A DNA stretch of 6,555 bases from contig CAYVJA010000102.1 in assembly GCA_964451605.1 (NCBI GenBank), forward strand, positions 1 to 6,555, written 5' to 3'. Source of the DNA: JAQVSH01 sp964451605 (GTDB lineage: Bacteria; Bacteroidota; Bacteroidia; Bacteroidales; UBA4181). The notes beneath the pieces were generated by a model that was not told the DNA's origin, searched no databases, and saw only the letters and a list, made by a program, of their open reading frames with translations. The position numbers and the translations under genes were made by a program. Of this stretch, positions 1 through 5,927 are shown one piece after another; position 1 is the first letter of the stretch, and the number at the start of each line of letters is the position of its first letter.

Positions 1-570
1 ACCCGCAGCCTCTCCATCCTCTACGCATCGATTACCGGGTTTTTCCTTTTTTTGTCGGGTATTATCTCGGGCTATGTCGACAACCGGACCCTCTCGTCGA
101 AAGTTGTGCAACGACTGGTTGGCCACCCCGCGTTAAAGGTGATGATGGGTAAGAAACAGCTGAACGCGCTGGCCAATTTCTTGAAGAAAAACTCAGGATG
201 GGTGGCCGGAAATATCTGCCTGGGTTTCTTTTTGGGCTTCGCCAAGTTCTTTGGCCATATCTTCGGCTTACCCTTCGAAATTCGCCACATCACCATCTCT
301 ATGGGCAGCTTCTCTTTCGGGCTTTACGGAGTTAATTTTCAGCTTCCGATATCGGAATTGTTATGGGTTTTCTTTGGCGTCCTGGGAATCGGATTTATCA
401 ACTTCCTTGTCAGTTTCGCCCTTGCCCTCTTTGTGGCCATGAAATCCAGAAAGGTAAACCGGGCTCAGTTCCGACCGCTCTTCGGCTACCTCTGGAATCT
501 GTTAAAGAAATACCCCTCCGACTTCCTGTTCCCGCCGCGCGAGCCGCGACAGACGCAGGACTTTGCGTAG
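1..570 (+). CDS. SpecificRecomb (Gcr-like) family membrane protein, C-terminal part
   Basis: The frame is open from the first base, so this is the last 189 residues of a longer protein; the TTG at 52 is only an internal codon. It is strongly hydrophobic, with likely membrane segments at about residues 5-24 (ending FLFLSGIISGY), 66-92 (GNICLGFFLGFAKFFGHIFG) and 115-145, and a basic, proline-rich tail. The pattern of a glycine-rich helix, then GLPFEIRHITIS, then a glycine-rich stretch matches my memory of the C-terminus of the family named 'site-specific recombinase Gcr' (Pfam SpecificRecomb). Despite the name, these are multi-pass membrane proteins and this part has no tyrosine- or serine-recombinase motif, so I infer an envelope role of unknown kind. 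The gene ends in TAG at 568-570 and converges on the metallopeptidase gene. Family call fairly sure; function unknown. Confidence 0.72.
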   Translation, partial: TRSLSILYASITGFFLFLSGIISGYVDNRTLSSKVVQRLVGHPALKVMMGKKQLNALANFLKKNSGWVAGNICLGFFLGFAKFFGHIFGLPFEIRHITISMGSFSFGLYGVNFQLPISELLWVFFGVLGIGFINFLVSFALALFVAMKSRKVNRAQFRPLFGYLWNLLKKYPSDFLFPPREPRQTQDFA

Positions 571-577
571 CAAGGTC
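559..577. other. Short stem across the stop codon between two convergent genes
   Basis: GACTTTGC (559-566) can pair with GCAAGGTC (570-577) around the three-base loop GTA, giving eight pairs on the plus-strand RNA, one of them a G-U wobble. The stem includes the TAG stop of the upstream gene and fills the 8-bp gap to the stop of the convergent metallopeptidase gene. There is no T-tract on either side, so it is not a standard intrinsic terminator; it may be chance or a weak 3' end structure. Confidence 0.25.
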
Positions 578-578
578 G

Positions 579-1262
579 TTAATCTCTGCGGCTCAGGTAT
601 ACCATAATGTAATACATGAGGGTGGCAAGCGAACCGAGAGCCGCCACAACATAGGTATACGCAGCCCAACGGAGTGCCGACTGCGCCTTGGGATAGGTGG
701 CATATCCGGTTACGCCTGCTGTATTAAGCCAGCTGAGCGCTCTGCGGCTTGCATCAATCTCTACGGGAAGTGTAACAAAACTAAAAAGCGTAGTGGTGGC
801 ATACAAGACAATACCCACGAGAAGCAACTGGGTACCCAGCTGATTCACCAACAGCATACCTGCCAGCAGAATCCAGGAAAGCCAACGCGAAGAGACACTC
901 ACAATGGGAACCAAAGCTGTGCGCATCCTGAGAGGGGCATAGGCTCTGGCGTGCTGAATGGCATGACCGCACTCATGGGCAGCTACAGCAGCTGCAGCCA
1001 CACTCGCCTGTCCATATACTGCCTGGCTAAGGTTAACCGTACGATCGGCGGGGTTATAGTGATCGGTAAGCCGACCCGGAACCGAGACCACACGCACATC
1101 AAAAATACCGGCATCACGAAGCATCTTTTCGGCCACGTCACGTCCGGTAAGTCCGTAATTGGTGGGAATCCTGGAATACTCCTCGAAACGGGACCTTAAT
1201 ATTTCACTAACAGCCCAACTGGCCAGGGCAATCACTCCAAAAATAATCCACTGCAAAAGCAT
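579..1262 (-). CDS. YugP-type membrane zinc metallopeptidase
   Basis: This 227-residue protein has the usual length and layout of the YugP family (Pfam Zn_peptidase_2). An N-terminal membrane helix (about 3-20) precedes a soluble domain with LTDHYNPADRTVNLS (65-79) and the zinc site HECGH (residues 96-100: His96 and His100 as ligands, Glu97 catalytic, by analogy with HExxH enzymes). Two hydrophobic segments follow (about 115-138 and 141-164), then the family-conserved PVEIDAS (166-172), which may supply the third ligand (inference), and a last helix at about 197-222. It is predicted to be an inner-membrane peptidase; I know of no firmly established substrate. The ATG at 1262 is the earliest possible start, because an in-frame TAG lies three codons upstream (1269-1271). 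GAGGAGGG (1288-1295) lies about 25 nt from the ATG, too far for a normal ribosome site. It is transcribed divergently from the EamA gene. Confidence 0.9.
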   Translation of the reverse strand: MLLQWIIFGVIALASWAVSEILRSRFEEYSRIPTNYGLTGRDVAEKMLRDAGIFDVRVVSVPGRLTDHYNPADRTVNLSQAVYGQASVAAAAVAAHECGHAIQHARAYAPLRMRTALVPIVSVSSRWLSWILLAGMLLVNQLGTQLLLVGIVLYATTTLFSFVTLPVEIDASRRALSWLNTAGVTGYATYPKAQSALRWAAYTYVVAALGSLATLMYYIMVYLSRRD

Positions 1263-1313
1263 AGTACGCTAGAAATCTAAAGGGTTACCCTCCTCACTCA
1301 GCAAAAAGACTGC

Positions 1314-1321
1314 CAAACTTA
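1314..1321 (-). promoter_or_regulatory. Possible -7 box for the metallopeptidase gene
   Basis: On the minus strand this reads TAAGTTTG, an exact match to the Bacteroides-type -7 box TAnnTTTG, placed to give a leader of about 45 nt before the ATG at 1262. I see no TTTG at the expected -33 distance, so the support is the -7 box and its position only. The leader would contain the 11-bp palindrome AGGGTTACCCT (1281-1291). Confidence 0.38.
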
Positions 1322-1352
1322 CAATTTGTCATCTTCGCCGGGCCATAATTTT

Positions 1353-1378
1353 TTTGAATCGTGATTCTTCTATCTTTG
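1353..1378 (+). promoter_or_regulatory. Bacteroides-type promoter of the EamA transporter gene
   Basis: TATCTTTG at 1371-1378 matches the -7 consensus TAnnTTTG exactly, with transcription expected to start near 1385, about 28 nt before the ATG. The upstream TTTG (1353-1356) is only 14 bp away, shorter than the usual 19-21 bp, so the -33 assignment is weaker than the -7 box. Confidence 0.58.
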
Positions 1379-1412
1379 TGCGCTGTAAAACTGCTCAATC
1401 ACACCCCTTCCC

Positions 1413-2303
1413 ATGATTGCATCGCATGTAGGCGAACTGGCCGCCCTGACAACCGCATTCTGCTGGACCATCAGTGCTCTCACTTTTGAGAAGGCAGGAC
1501 GTCTGTCGGGCTCATTTGCCACCAATGTGGTGAGGATGGTGATAGCACTGTTTATGTTGGGTATTTTTTTGCTCCTCTACAAGGGAAACTTTTGGCCCTC
1601 CGGGGCAAGCTCTTACCAATGGTTCTGGCTGTCGATATCGGGTATAGTCGGCTTTTTTCTGGGCGATCTCTGTCTTTTTAAAGCGTATACAGTAATCGGA
1701 TCGCGCATTACGCAGGTGGTGATGACTTTGGTACCGCCCATCTCGGCTTTGGCAGCCTGGGTTACCATGGGTGAAGTACTCTCGCCCAAGAGTTTCTTTG
1801 CCATGGGCCTCATTGTTGCAGGCATAGCACTGATATTTTGGCGAAGAGGCAAGATCGAGAAAGATCAGAAGGTCTCTCTCAAGGGGCTGCTTTATGCCCT
1901 TGGGGGTGCTACAGGACAGGCTGTAGGTTTGGTTATAAGCAAGATTGGCATGGGAAGTTACGATGCCGTTTCGGCCACGCAGATCCGTACCATCTCCGGA
2001 CTCGTAATTTTCCTGATTACCACCCTTCTTTTGCGAAAAGGAGCTGCTGTCCGCTCGGCTGTGTCGAACAGAGTATCGCTAATGTACATTCTTTTAGGGA
2101 GCCTGTTTGGGCCGGTAATTGGGGTTTCGCTGTCGCTCTATGCGGTCCAGCACACCGATACCGGAATAGCCTCTTCGATTATGTCGCTGGTACCCATCTT
2201 TATCATTATTCCTTCGGTACTCCTTTTTAAACAGCCAGTTACCAAATCTGAATGGGCGGGAGCCATAATTAGTGTGATTGGGGTGGCCATCTTCTTCAAC
2301 TAA
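1413..2303 (+). CDS. EamA/DMT-superfamily transporter
   Basis: This is a 296-residue, almost wholly hydrophobic protein with the two-fold repeat of drug/metabolite transporters: one EamA unit at about residues 8-143 and a second at about 156-295, each with about five helices. The ends of the two units show the family pattern: VPPISALAAWVTMGEVLSP (107-125), followed by a closing helix, and VPIFIIIPSVLLFKQPVTK (260-278), followed by IISVIGVAIFF. A basic linker (WRRGKIEKDQK, 143-153) separates them. Full length for the family. It should sit in the inner membrane and move a small metabolite; the substrate cannot be read from sequence and neighbouring genes give no hint. The ATG at 1413 has a T/C-rich leader without a Shine-Dalgarno sequence. 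It appears to be a single-gene unit with its own promoter; a separate promoter follows it for rplU. Confidence 0.9.
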   Translation: MIASHVGELAALTTAFCWTISALTFEKAGRLSGSFATNVVRMVIALFMLGIFLLLYKGNFWPSGASSYQWFWLSISGIVGFFLGDLCLFKAYTVIGSRITQVVMTLVPPISALAAWVTMGEVLSPKSFFAMGLIVAGIALIFWRRGKIEKDQKVSLKGLLYALGGATGQAVGLVISKIGMGSYDAVSATQIRTISGLVIFLITTLLLRKGAAVRSAVSNRVSLMYILLGSLFGPVIGVSLSLYAVQHTDTGIASSIMSLVPIFIIIPSVLLFKQPVTKSEWAGAIISVIGVAIFFN

Positions 2304-2324
2304 CCATTATTTTGTTCATAATTT

Positions 2325-2354
2325 TTTGTAATTGTGCGAAAAGTTATACTTTTG
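2325..2354 (+). promoter_or_regulatory. Promoter of the rplU-rpmA operon
   Basis: TTTG at 2325-2328, at the end of a T-rich run, lies 18 bp before TACTTTTG at 2347-2354. This is a close match to the Bacteroides-type promoter (TTTG, about 19 bp, TAnnTTTG) and the best one in the window. Transcription would begin near 2361, leaving a leader of about 29 nt before the rplU ATG, too short for an elaborate ribosomal-protein leader structure. Confidence 0.75.
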
Positions 2355-2389
2355 CACTCCCAAGTTAGAAAACGAAACCCAGAATAATA

Positions 2390-2701
2390 ATGTACGCAAT
2401 TGTAGAAATCGCAGGTCAACAATTCAAAGTTGAGAAAGAGAGTAAGATCTTCGTTCACCGTCTTGAAGGTGAAGAAGGCGCGAGCGTATCGTTCGATAAG
2501 GTATATCTTATCGACGCTGACGGAGACGTCAAAGTGGGGATGCCTGTTGTAGAGGGAGCTTCTGTCTCAGCAAAAATCCTTGGCCATGTACGTGGCGACA
2601 AAGTGATAGTTTTCAAGAAAAAAAGAAGAAAGGGATACCAAAAGCAAACCGGTCATCGCCAAGACTTCACGCAAATCCTTATCGAGGATATTAAGGCATA
2701 A
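2390..2701 (+). CDS. rplU: 50S ribosomal protein L21
   Basis: At 103 residues this is standard length for bacterial L21, which binds 23S rRNA in the large subunit. The N-terminus MYAIVEIAGQQFKVEKESKI is typical, and the C-terminal rRNA-binding signature is clear at about residues 71-93 (KVIVFKKKRRKGYQKQTGHR, continuing QDFTQ). The ATG at 2390 follows an A-rich leader with no Shine-Dalgarno sequence, as is common in Bacteroidota. It is first in the operon and lies 27 bp before rpmA, the nearly universal gene order for L21 and L27. Confidence 0.98.
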   Translation: MYAIVEIAGQQFKVEKESKIFVHRLEGEEGASVSFDKVYLIDADGDVKVGMPVVEGASVSAKILGHVRGDKVIVFKKKRRKGYQKQTGHRQDFTQILIEDIKA

Positions 2702-2728
2702 ATCAGCGAATTTTAAAAAAAGATAACC

Positions 2729-2989
2729 ATGGCACACAAAAAAGGAGTCGGTAGTTCGCGTAACGGTAGAGATTCTCAGAGTAAACGACTCGGCGTTAAA
2801 CTTTTCGGCGGTCAGGCCTGCAAAGCCGGTAACATCATCATCCGTCAGAGAGGCACTAAACATTTTCCCGGACTGAATGTAGGGATTGGCAGGGATCATA
2901 CCCTCTTTGCCCTTACCGACGGGGTCATCACGTTCTCGAAAAAACGGAACGATAAGTCGTACGTATCCGTAATCCCTTTCGAAGCATAA
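2729..2989 (+). CDS. rpmA: 50S ribosomal protein L27
   Basis: This 86-residue protein has the L27 N-terminus MAHKKGVGSSRNGRDSQSKR, a flexible tail that reaches toward the peptidyl-transferase centre in known ribosomes. The body contains GGQACKAGNIIIRQRGTK (27-44) and ends VSVIPFEA. There is no N-terminal extension of the kind cleaved by the Prp protease in Firmicutes; the protein begins directly at the mature form. The start follows an A-rich stretch (AAAAAAAGATAACC) rather than a Shine-Dalgarno sequence. It is cotranscribed with rplU and followed by a strong terminator 26 bp after its stop. Confidence 0.98.
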   Translation: MAHKKGVGSSRNGRDSQSKRLGVKLFGGQACKAGNIIIRQRGTKHFPGLNVGIGRDHTLFALTDGVITFSKKRNDKSYVSVIPFEA

Positions 2990-3014
2990 GCGCGCTTTGA
3001 TCGATCGAACGGGA

Positions 3015-3056
3015 AAGTCTCGTGGAAATCTCAGCGATTTGCACGAGACTTTTTTG
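3015..3056 (+). terminator. Intrinsic terminator after rpmA
   Basis: AAGTCTCGTG (3015-3024) pairs perfectly with CACGAGACTT (3042-3051). Inside it, after one G-G mismatch, AAATC (3026-3030) pairs with GATTT (3036-3040) around the loop TCAGC. The long stem runs into TTTTTT (3050-3055), a classical Rho-independent terminator. It separates the ribosomal-protein unit from serS, which starts only about 27 bp after the T-tract, so some serS expression may depend on readthrough. Confidence 0.9.
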
Positions 3057-3082
3057 TTTCAACCCATCTAATATCTATCCCA

Positions 3083-4357
3083 ATGCTTACGGTAAAATTT
3101 ATTGAAGAACATGCCGACGAGGTGATTGCACGGCTTTCCGTGAAGAACTTCGACGGGAGAGCCACTATTGAGAAGGTTCTGGAGGCAGATAAAAACCGGA
3201 GACAACTACAGGTTCGTGCCGACAGCCTGCAAAACGAGCTGAACGCACTGGCCCGCGAAATTGGCCAGTTGATGAAGTCCGGTCTGAAGAGTGAGGCAGA
3301 GGAGGCAAAAAAGAGAACCGCACTACTGAAGGAGGAGGTTAAAGAGCTCTCGCAGCAACAAGTCGAAACCGAAGAGATGCTGCGCAATCTGCTGGTTACC
3401 CTGCCCAATCTCCCTTACCGGCTGGTTCCCGCAGGAAAAAGCTCCGAAGACAATCAGATTATTCGTCAGGGAGGTACGCTTACCGAACTCCCTTCCGATG
3501 CGCTCCCTCATTGGGAGTTGGCAAAAAAATACAATATTATCGATTTCGAACTGGGGGTCAAGCTCACAGGAGCCGGATTCCCCGTCTACAAAGGGAAAGG
3601 GGCCAAACTGCAGCGTGCACTCATCAACTTCTTCCTGGATTGCGGGGCTCAGGCCGGATATAACGAAGTACAACCGCCCATCATGGTAAACGAAGACAGC
3701 GGCTTCGGAACGGGACAACTCCCCGACAAGGAGGGACAGATGTATTATGTGGGCATTGATAACTTCTATCTGATCCCCACAGCCGAGGTGCCGGTAACCA
3801 ATATCTACCGCGATGTGATTCTGAACGCTTCCGATTTCCCGGTCAAGCTCACCGCCTACACCCCCTGTTTCCGCAGAGAGGCAGGTTCGTACGGAAAAGA
3901 TGTGAGAGGGCTGAATCGTCTCCACCAATTCGATAAGGTAGAGATTGTAAGGATTGAACACCCCGACCGTTCTTACGATGCGCTGGAAGAGATGGTTTCG
4001 TATGTGGAGAGTCTGGTTCAAAAATTAGAACTGCCTTACCGGATTTTACGGCTTTGTGGAGGAGATATGAGCTTCACCTCTGCCATGACCTACGATTTTG
4101 AGGTCTATTCGGAAGCACAGAAGAGATGGCTTGAAATCAGCTCTGTTTCCAATTTCGAATCGTTTCAGGCCAACCGGCTGAAACTTCGTTACAAAGAGGA
4201 GGGAGAGAAGAAAACCCAACTGGCGCATACCCTTAATGGGAGTGCTCTTGCTCTGCCTCGTGTAGTGGCTGCTCTCCTCGAGAACAACCAGACTCCGGAG
4301 GGAATTCGGATTCCCAAGGCACTTATCCCCTATACCCGGTTCGACCTTATCAACTAA
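3083..4357 (+). CDS. serS: Seryl-tRNA synthetase
   Basis: A cytoplasmic class II aminoacyl-tRNA synthetase that charges tRNA-Ser (and tRNA-Sec where present) with serine. At 424 residues it is full length. Residues about 30-100 form the charged, heptad-like helical arm that holds the tRNA. The catalytic domain carries the serine-binding TAEVP loop (233-237), motif 2 from FRREAGSYGKDVRG to HQFDKVE (263-287, with Arg264 and Glu266), GDMSFTSAMTYDFEVY (327-342), SSVSNFESFQANR (353-365) and motif 3 NGSALALPRVVAALLEN (385-401, with Arg393). The ATG at 3083 fits the usual family start MLTVKFI and has no Shine-Dalgarno sequence. I see no good promoter in the short gap after the rpmA terminator, so readthrough from rplU-rpmA is plausible. 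It converges on pgk with a shared terminator between them. Confidence 0.98.
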   Translation: MLTVKFIEEHADEVIARLSVKNFDGRATIEKVLEADKNRRQLQVRADSLQNELNALAREIGQLMKSGLKSEAEEAKKRTALLKEEVKELSQQQVETEEMLRNLLVTLPNLPYRLVPAGKSSEDNQIIRQGGTLTELPSDALPHWELAKKYNIIDFELGVKLTGAGFPVYKGKGAKLQRALINFFLDCGAQAGYNEVQPPIMVNEDSGFGTGQLPDKEGQMYYVGIDNFYLIPTAEVPVTNIYRDVILNASDFPVKLTAYTPCFRREAGSYGKDVRGLNRLHQFDKVEIVRIEHPDRSYDALEEMVSYVESLVQKLELPYRILRLCGGDMSFTSAMTYDFEVYSEAQKRWLEISSVSNFESFQANRLKLRYKEEGEKKTQLAHTLNGSALALPRVVAALLENNQTPEGIRIPKALIPYTRFDLIN

Positions 4358-4385
4358 AAGGAACCATCCGGATTGTATTGCACAC

Positions 4386-4427
4386 AAAAAGAGGGGGCTC
4401 TCGATTGAGGCCCCCTCTCCTATTTTA
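4386..4427. terminator. Bidirectional terminator between serS and pgk
   Basis: AGAGGGGGC (4390-4398) pairs with GCCCCCTCT (4410-4418), a nine-pair, very GC-rich stem with an 11-base loop. On the minus strand, for pgk, the stem is followed directly by TTTTT (complement of 4386-4390), an excellent intrinsic terminator. On the plus strand, for serS, it is followed by CCTATTTT (4419-4426), a weaker but usable T-rich tail. It starts about 30 bp after the serS stop and lies about 20 bp beyond the pgk stop, so one hairpin can serve both genes. Confidence 0.85.
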
Positions 4428-4439
4428 CACCGCGAAGAA

Positions 4440-5705
4440 TTAACCGCGGATAGCCTTAATACCGGGAAGCTCTTTACCCTCCATGTACTCGAGCATAGCA
4501 CCGCCACCGGTAGAAACATAGCTAACCTTATCGGCCAACTTGTTTTTGTTGATAGCCGCAACCGAATCGCCACCCCCGATCAGAGAGAAGGCCCCTTTCG
4601 AAGTTGCAGTTGCTACGGCCTGTGCCACTGCGGAGGTTCCTTTCGAGAACTTTTCCATCTCGAAAACACCCATCGGGCCATTCCAAAGAACGGTTTTCGA
4701 ATCGGCAATCACTTTGCTGAAGAGCGCAATCGACTCATCGGCAATGTCGAGCCCCATCCAACCTTCGGGGGTTTCGGCCACCTTGGTTATACAGGTATTG
4801 GCTTCAGCGTCGAACTTGTCGGCATTTACGGCATCAATAGGCAGATAGATGTTAACCCCTTTTGCTTTGGCTTTTTCCAGGATACTGAGTGCCAGATCAA
4901 GCTTATCGGCTTCGCAGAGCGAATTGCCGATATTTCCCCCCATGGCCTTGATAAAAGTGTAGGTCATTCCACCACCGATAATCAAATTCTGCGCGCGATT
5001 CAGCAGGTTTTCAATAATCAGGATCTTATCAGAAACCTTTGCCCCGCCCATGATAGCGGTAAAAGGCGATTTGGCCTCGTTCAAAACCAAATCCATAGCT
5101 TTAAGCTCGCTGTTAATCAAGAATCCAAACATCTTGTTCTCTGCCGAAAAATAGTCGGCAACCAGAGCGGTAGAGGCGTGCGCACGATGGGCCGTTCCAA
5201 AGGCATCGTTTACATAGACATCGCCATAGGAAGCAAGCTGAGCCGTAAAAGCCTTCTGTCTCAGCTTAACCACAGCCTTAGCGGCTTTAGTCTCCTCCTC
5301 GGTAGCGGTTTCGGGCAAGCGGGGTTTCCCCTCTTCTTCTTCGTAAATACGCAAATTTTCGAGCAACAACACCTTACCCGGCTTCAGAGAAGCAGACAAC
5401 TGTTTTGCCTCTTCGCCCATACAATCAGGGGCAAACAAAATCTCCATCCCGCCAAGATGAGCAGAGAGTGAGGGAATCACATTCTTGAGCGAAATTTTAG
5501 GTTCAAATCCCTTCTTAGGACGACCCATATGACTCATAAGAATCACCGATCCACCATCGGCCAGAATCTTCTTGATAGTAGGCAGTGCTCCCCGGATACG
5601 ATTGTCGTCAGTGACCTCAAGCGTCTCCTTGTTAAGGGGTACATTAAAGTCGACCCGAACTAATGCACGTTTACCGGCAAAATTGAAATTGTCAATCATT
5701 TGCAT
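4440..5705 (-). CDS. pgk: Phosphoglycerate kinase
   Basis: This cytoplasmic glycolytic enzyme transfers the phosphate of 1,3-bisphosphoglycerate to ADP, giving ATP and 3-phosphoglycerate. At 421 residues it is full length, with both halves intact. N-terminal, substrate-binding half: RVDFNVP (17-23), DDNRIRGALPTI (33-44, Arg36 likely the catalytic arginine), SHMGRP (58-63), ENLR (116-119) and VNDAFGTAHRAHAS (165-178). C-terminal, nucleotide-binding half: GGAKVSDK (220-227), WNGPMGVFE (341-349), GGGDS (377-381) and STGGGA (398-403). The start MQMIDNFNF at 5705 is preferred because related Bacteroidota proteins begin similarly; the ATG two codons on (5699) would also work. The leader is A-rich without a Shine-Dalgarno sequence. 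It is a single-gene unit, convergent with serS and divergent from the HhH-protein gene. Confidence 0.98.
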   Translation of the reverse strand: MQMIDNFNFAGKRALVRVDFNVPLNKETLEVTDDNRIRGALPTIKKILADGGSVILMSHMGRPKKGFEPKISLKNVIPSLSAHLGGMEILFAPDCMGEEAKQLSASLKPGKVLLLENLRIYEEEEGKPRLPETATEEETKAAKAVVKLRQKAFTAQLASYGDVYVNDAFGTAHRAHASTALVADYFSAENKMFGFLINSELKAMDLVLNEAKSPFTAIMGGAKVSDKILIIENLLNRAQNLIIGGGMTYTFIKAMGGNIGNSLCEADKLDLALSILEKAKAKGVNIYLPIDAVNADKFDAEANTCITKVAETPEGWMGLDIADESIALFSKVIADSKTVLWNGPMGVFEMEKFSKGTSAVAQAVATATSKGAFSLIGGGDSVAAINKNKLADKVSYVSTGGGAMLEYMEGKELPGIKAIRG

Positions 5706-5738
5706 CTTTTTCAGAATTTATTGTTTGGAATTTGGGTA

Positions 5739-5746
5739 CAAAGTTA
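5739..5746 (-). promoter_or_regulatory. -7 box of the pgk promoter
   Basis: On the minus strand this reads TAACTTTG, an exact match to TAnnTTTG, placing the transcript start near 5732 and giving pgk a leader of about 27 nt. No TTTG is present at the usual -33 spacing; the nearest copies lie about 32-36 bp upstream (CAAA at 5779-5782 and 5783-5786 on the plus strand). The call rests on the -7 box and its position. Confidence 0.55.
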
Positions 5747-5792
5747 CAAACTATTTCCGTTTCCACCTTTTGCCGAATCAAACAAACTTCAC

Positions 5793-5881
5793 ATTTGCGC
5801 GCAGCGCACAACCATTCACCATTGACAATTTGCGCTTCGCGCAAATTGTCTTAACCGGCGCTCCAACCGCTCAATTTGCGC
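5793..5881. repeat. Inverted-repeat cluster built on AATTTGCGC
   Basis: The octamer ATTTGCGC occurs three times on the plus strand (5793-5800, 5828-5835, 5874-5881) and once inverted (5839-5846, within GCGCAAATT). The central copy is a perfect inverted repeat: GACAATTTGCGC (5824-5835), spacer TTC, GCGCAAATTGTC (5839-5850). The left copy is a degenerate version with the same three-base spacer: ATTTGCGC, GCA, GCGCACAA (5793-5811). The right copy keeps only the left half-site. Repeat centres are about 35 and 46 bp apart. No T-tract follows, so this is not a standard terminator. It lies between the divergent pgk and HhH-protein genes and could be an operator array, a dispersed genomic repeat, or decay products of one. 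Confidence 0.7.
5812..5832 (+). repeat. Degenerate 7-bp tandem repeat
   Basis: Three consecutive heptads read CCATTCA (5812-5818), CCATTGA (5819-5825) and CAATTTG (5826-5832). The first two differ at one base; the third is more diverged and forms part of the left arm of the perfect inverted repeat. This resembles the short intergenic heptad repeats seen in several bacterial groups, but three units are too few to exclude chance. Confidence 0.4.
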
Positions 5882-5899
5882 ACGATACTTATTCCGAAT

Positions 5900-5927
5900 G
5901 GAGGCATATTCGCATAAAAAATGCGAA
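5900..5927 (+). promoter_or_regulatory. Stem enclosing the start codon of the HhH-protein gene
   Basis: TTCGCAT (5909-5915) is perfectly complementary to ATGCGAA (5921-5927) around a loop of five A residues. The 3' arm begins exactly at the ATG, so in the mRNA the start codon and next codon would be paired. A GGAGG (5900-5904), the only Shine-Dalgarno-like sequence near a start here, lies 16 nt from the ATG, just outside the stem. A role in limiting translation is inference. Confidence 0.45.

Noticed and set aside
1..570. Integrase or mobile-element recombinase
   Set aside because: The family name suggests it, but the segment is a membrane protein with no recombinase active-site motif, and no inverted repeats, attachment sites or tRNA are visible nearby.
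52..570. Complete short gene starting at TTG 52
   Set aside because: The same frame is open back to base 1 and encodes family-like hydrophobic sequence there, so the gene simply begins outside the window.
363..1199. Open frame of 278 codons on the plus strand across 570-1199
   Set aside because: It lies antisense to the well-supported YugP-type gene and out of frame with the upstream membrane protein; its translation is low in hydrophobic order and has no recognisable domain.
2361..2389. Ribosomal-protein leader or riboswitch before rplU
   Set aside because: The predicted leader is only about 29 nt and A-rich, with no stable stem.
3323..4021. Open frame of 232 codons on the minus strand inside serS
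   Set aside because: It is antisense to conserved catalytic motifs of SerRS and shows no family resemblance; a shadow of the real gene.
5793..5881. CRISPR array
   Set aside because: Repeat units are only 8-9 bp conserved, differently spaced (35 and 46 bp), partly inverted, and no cas gene is present.
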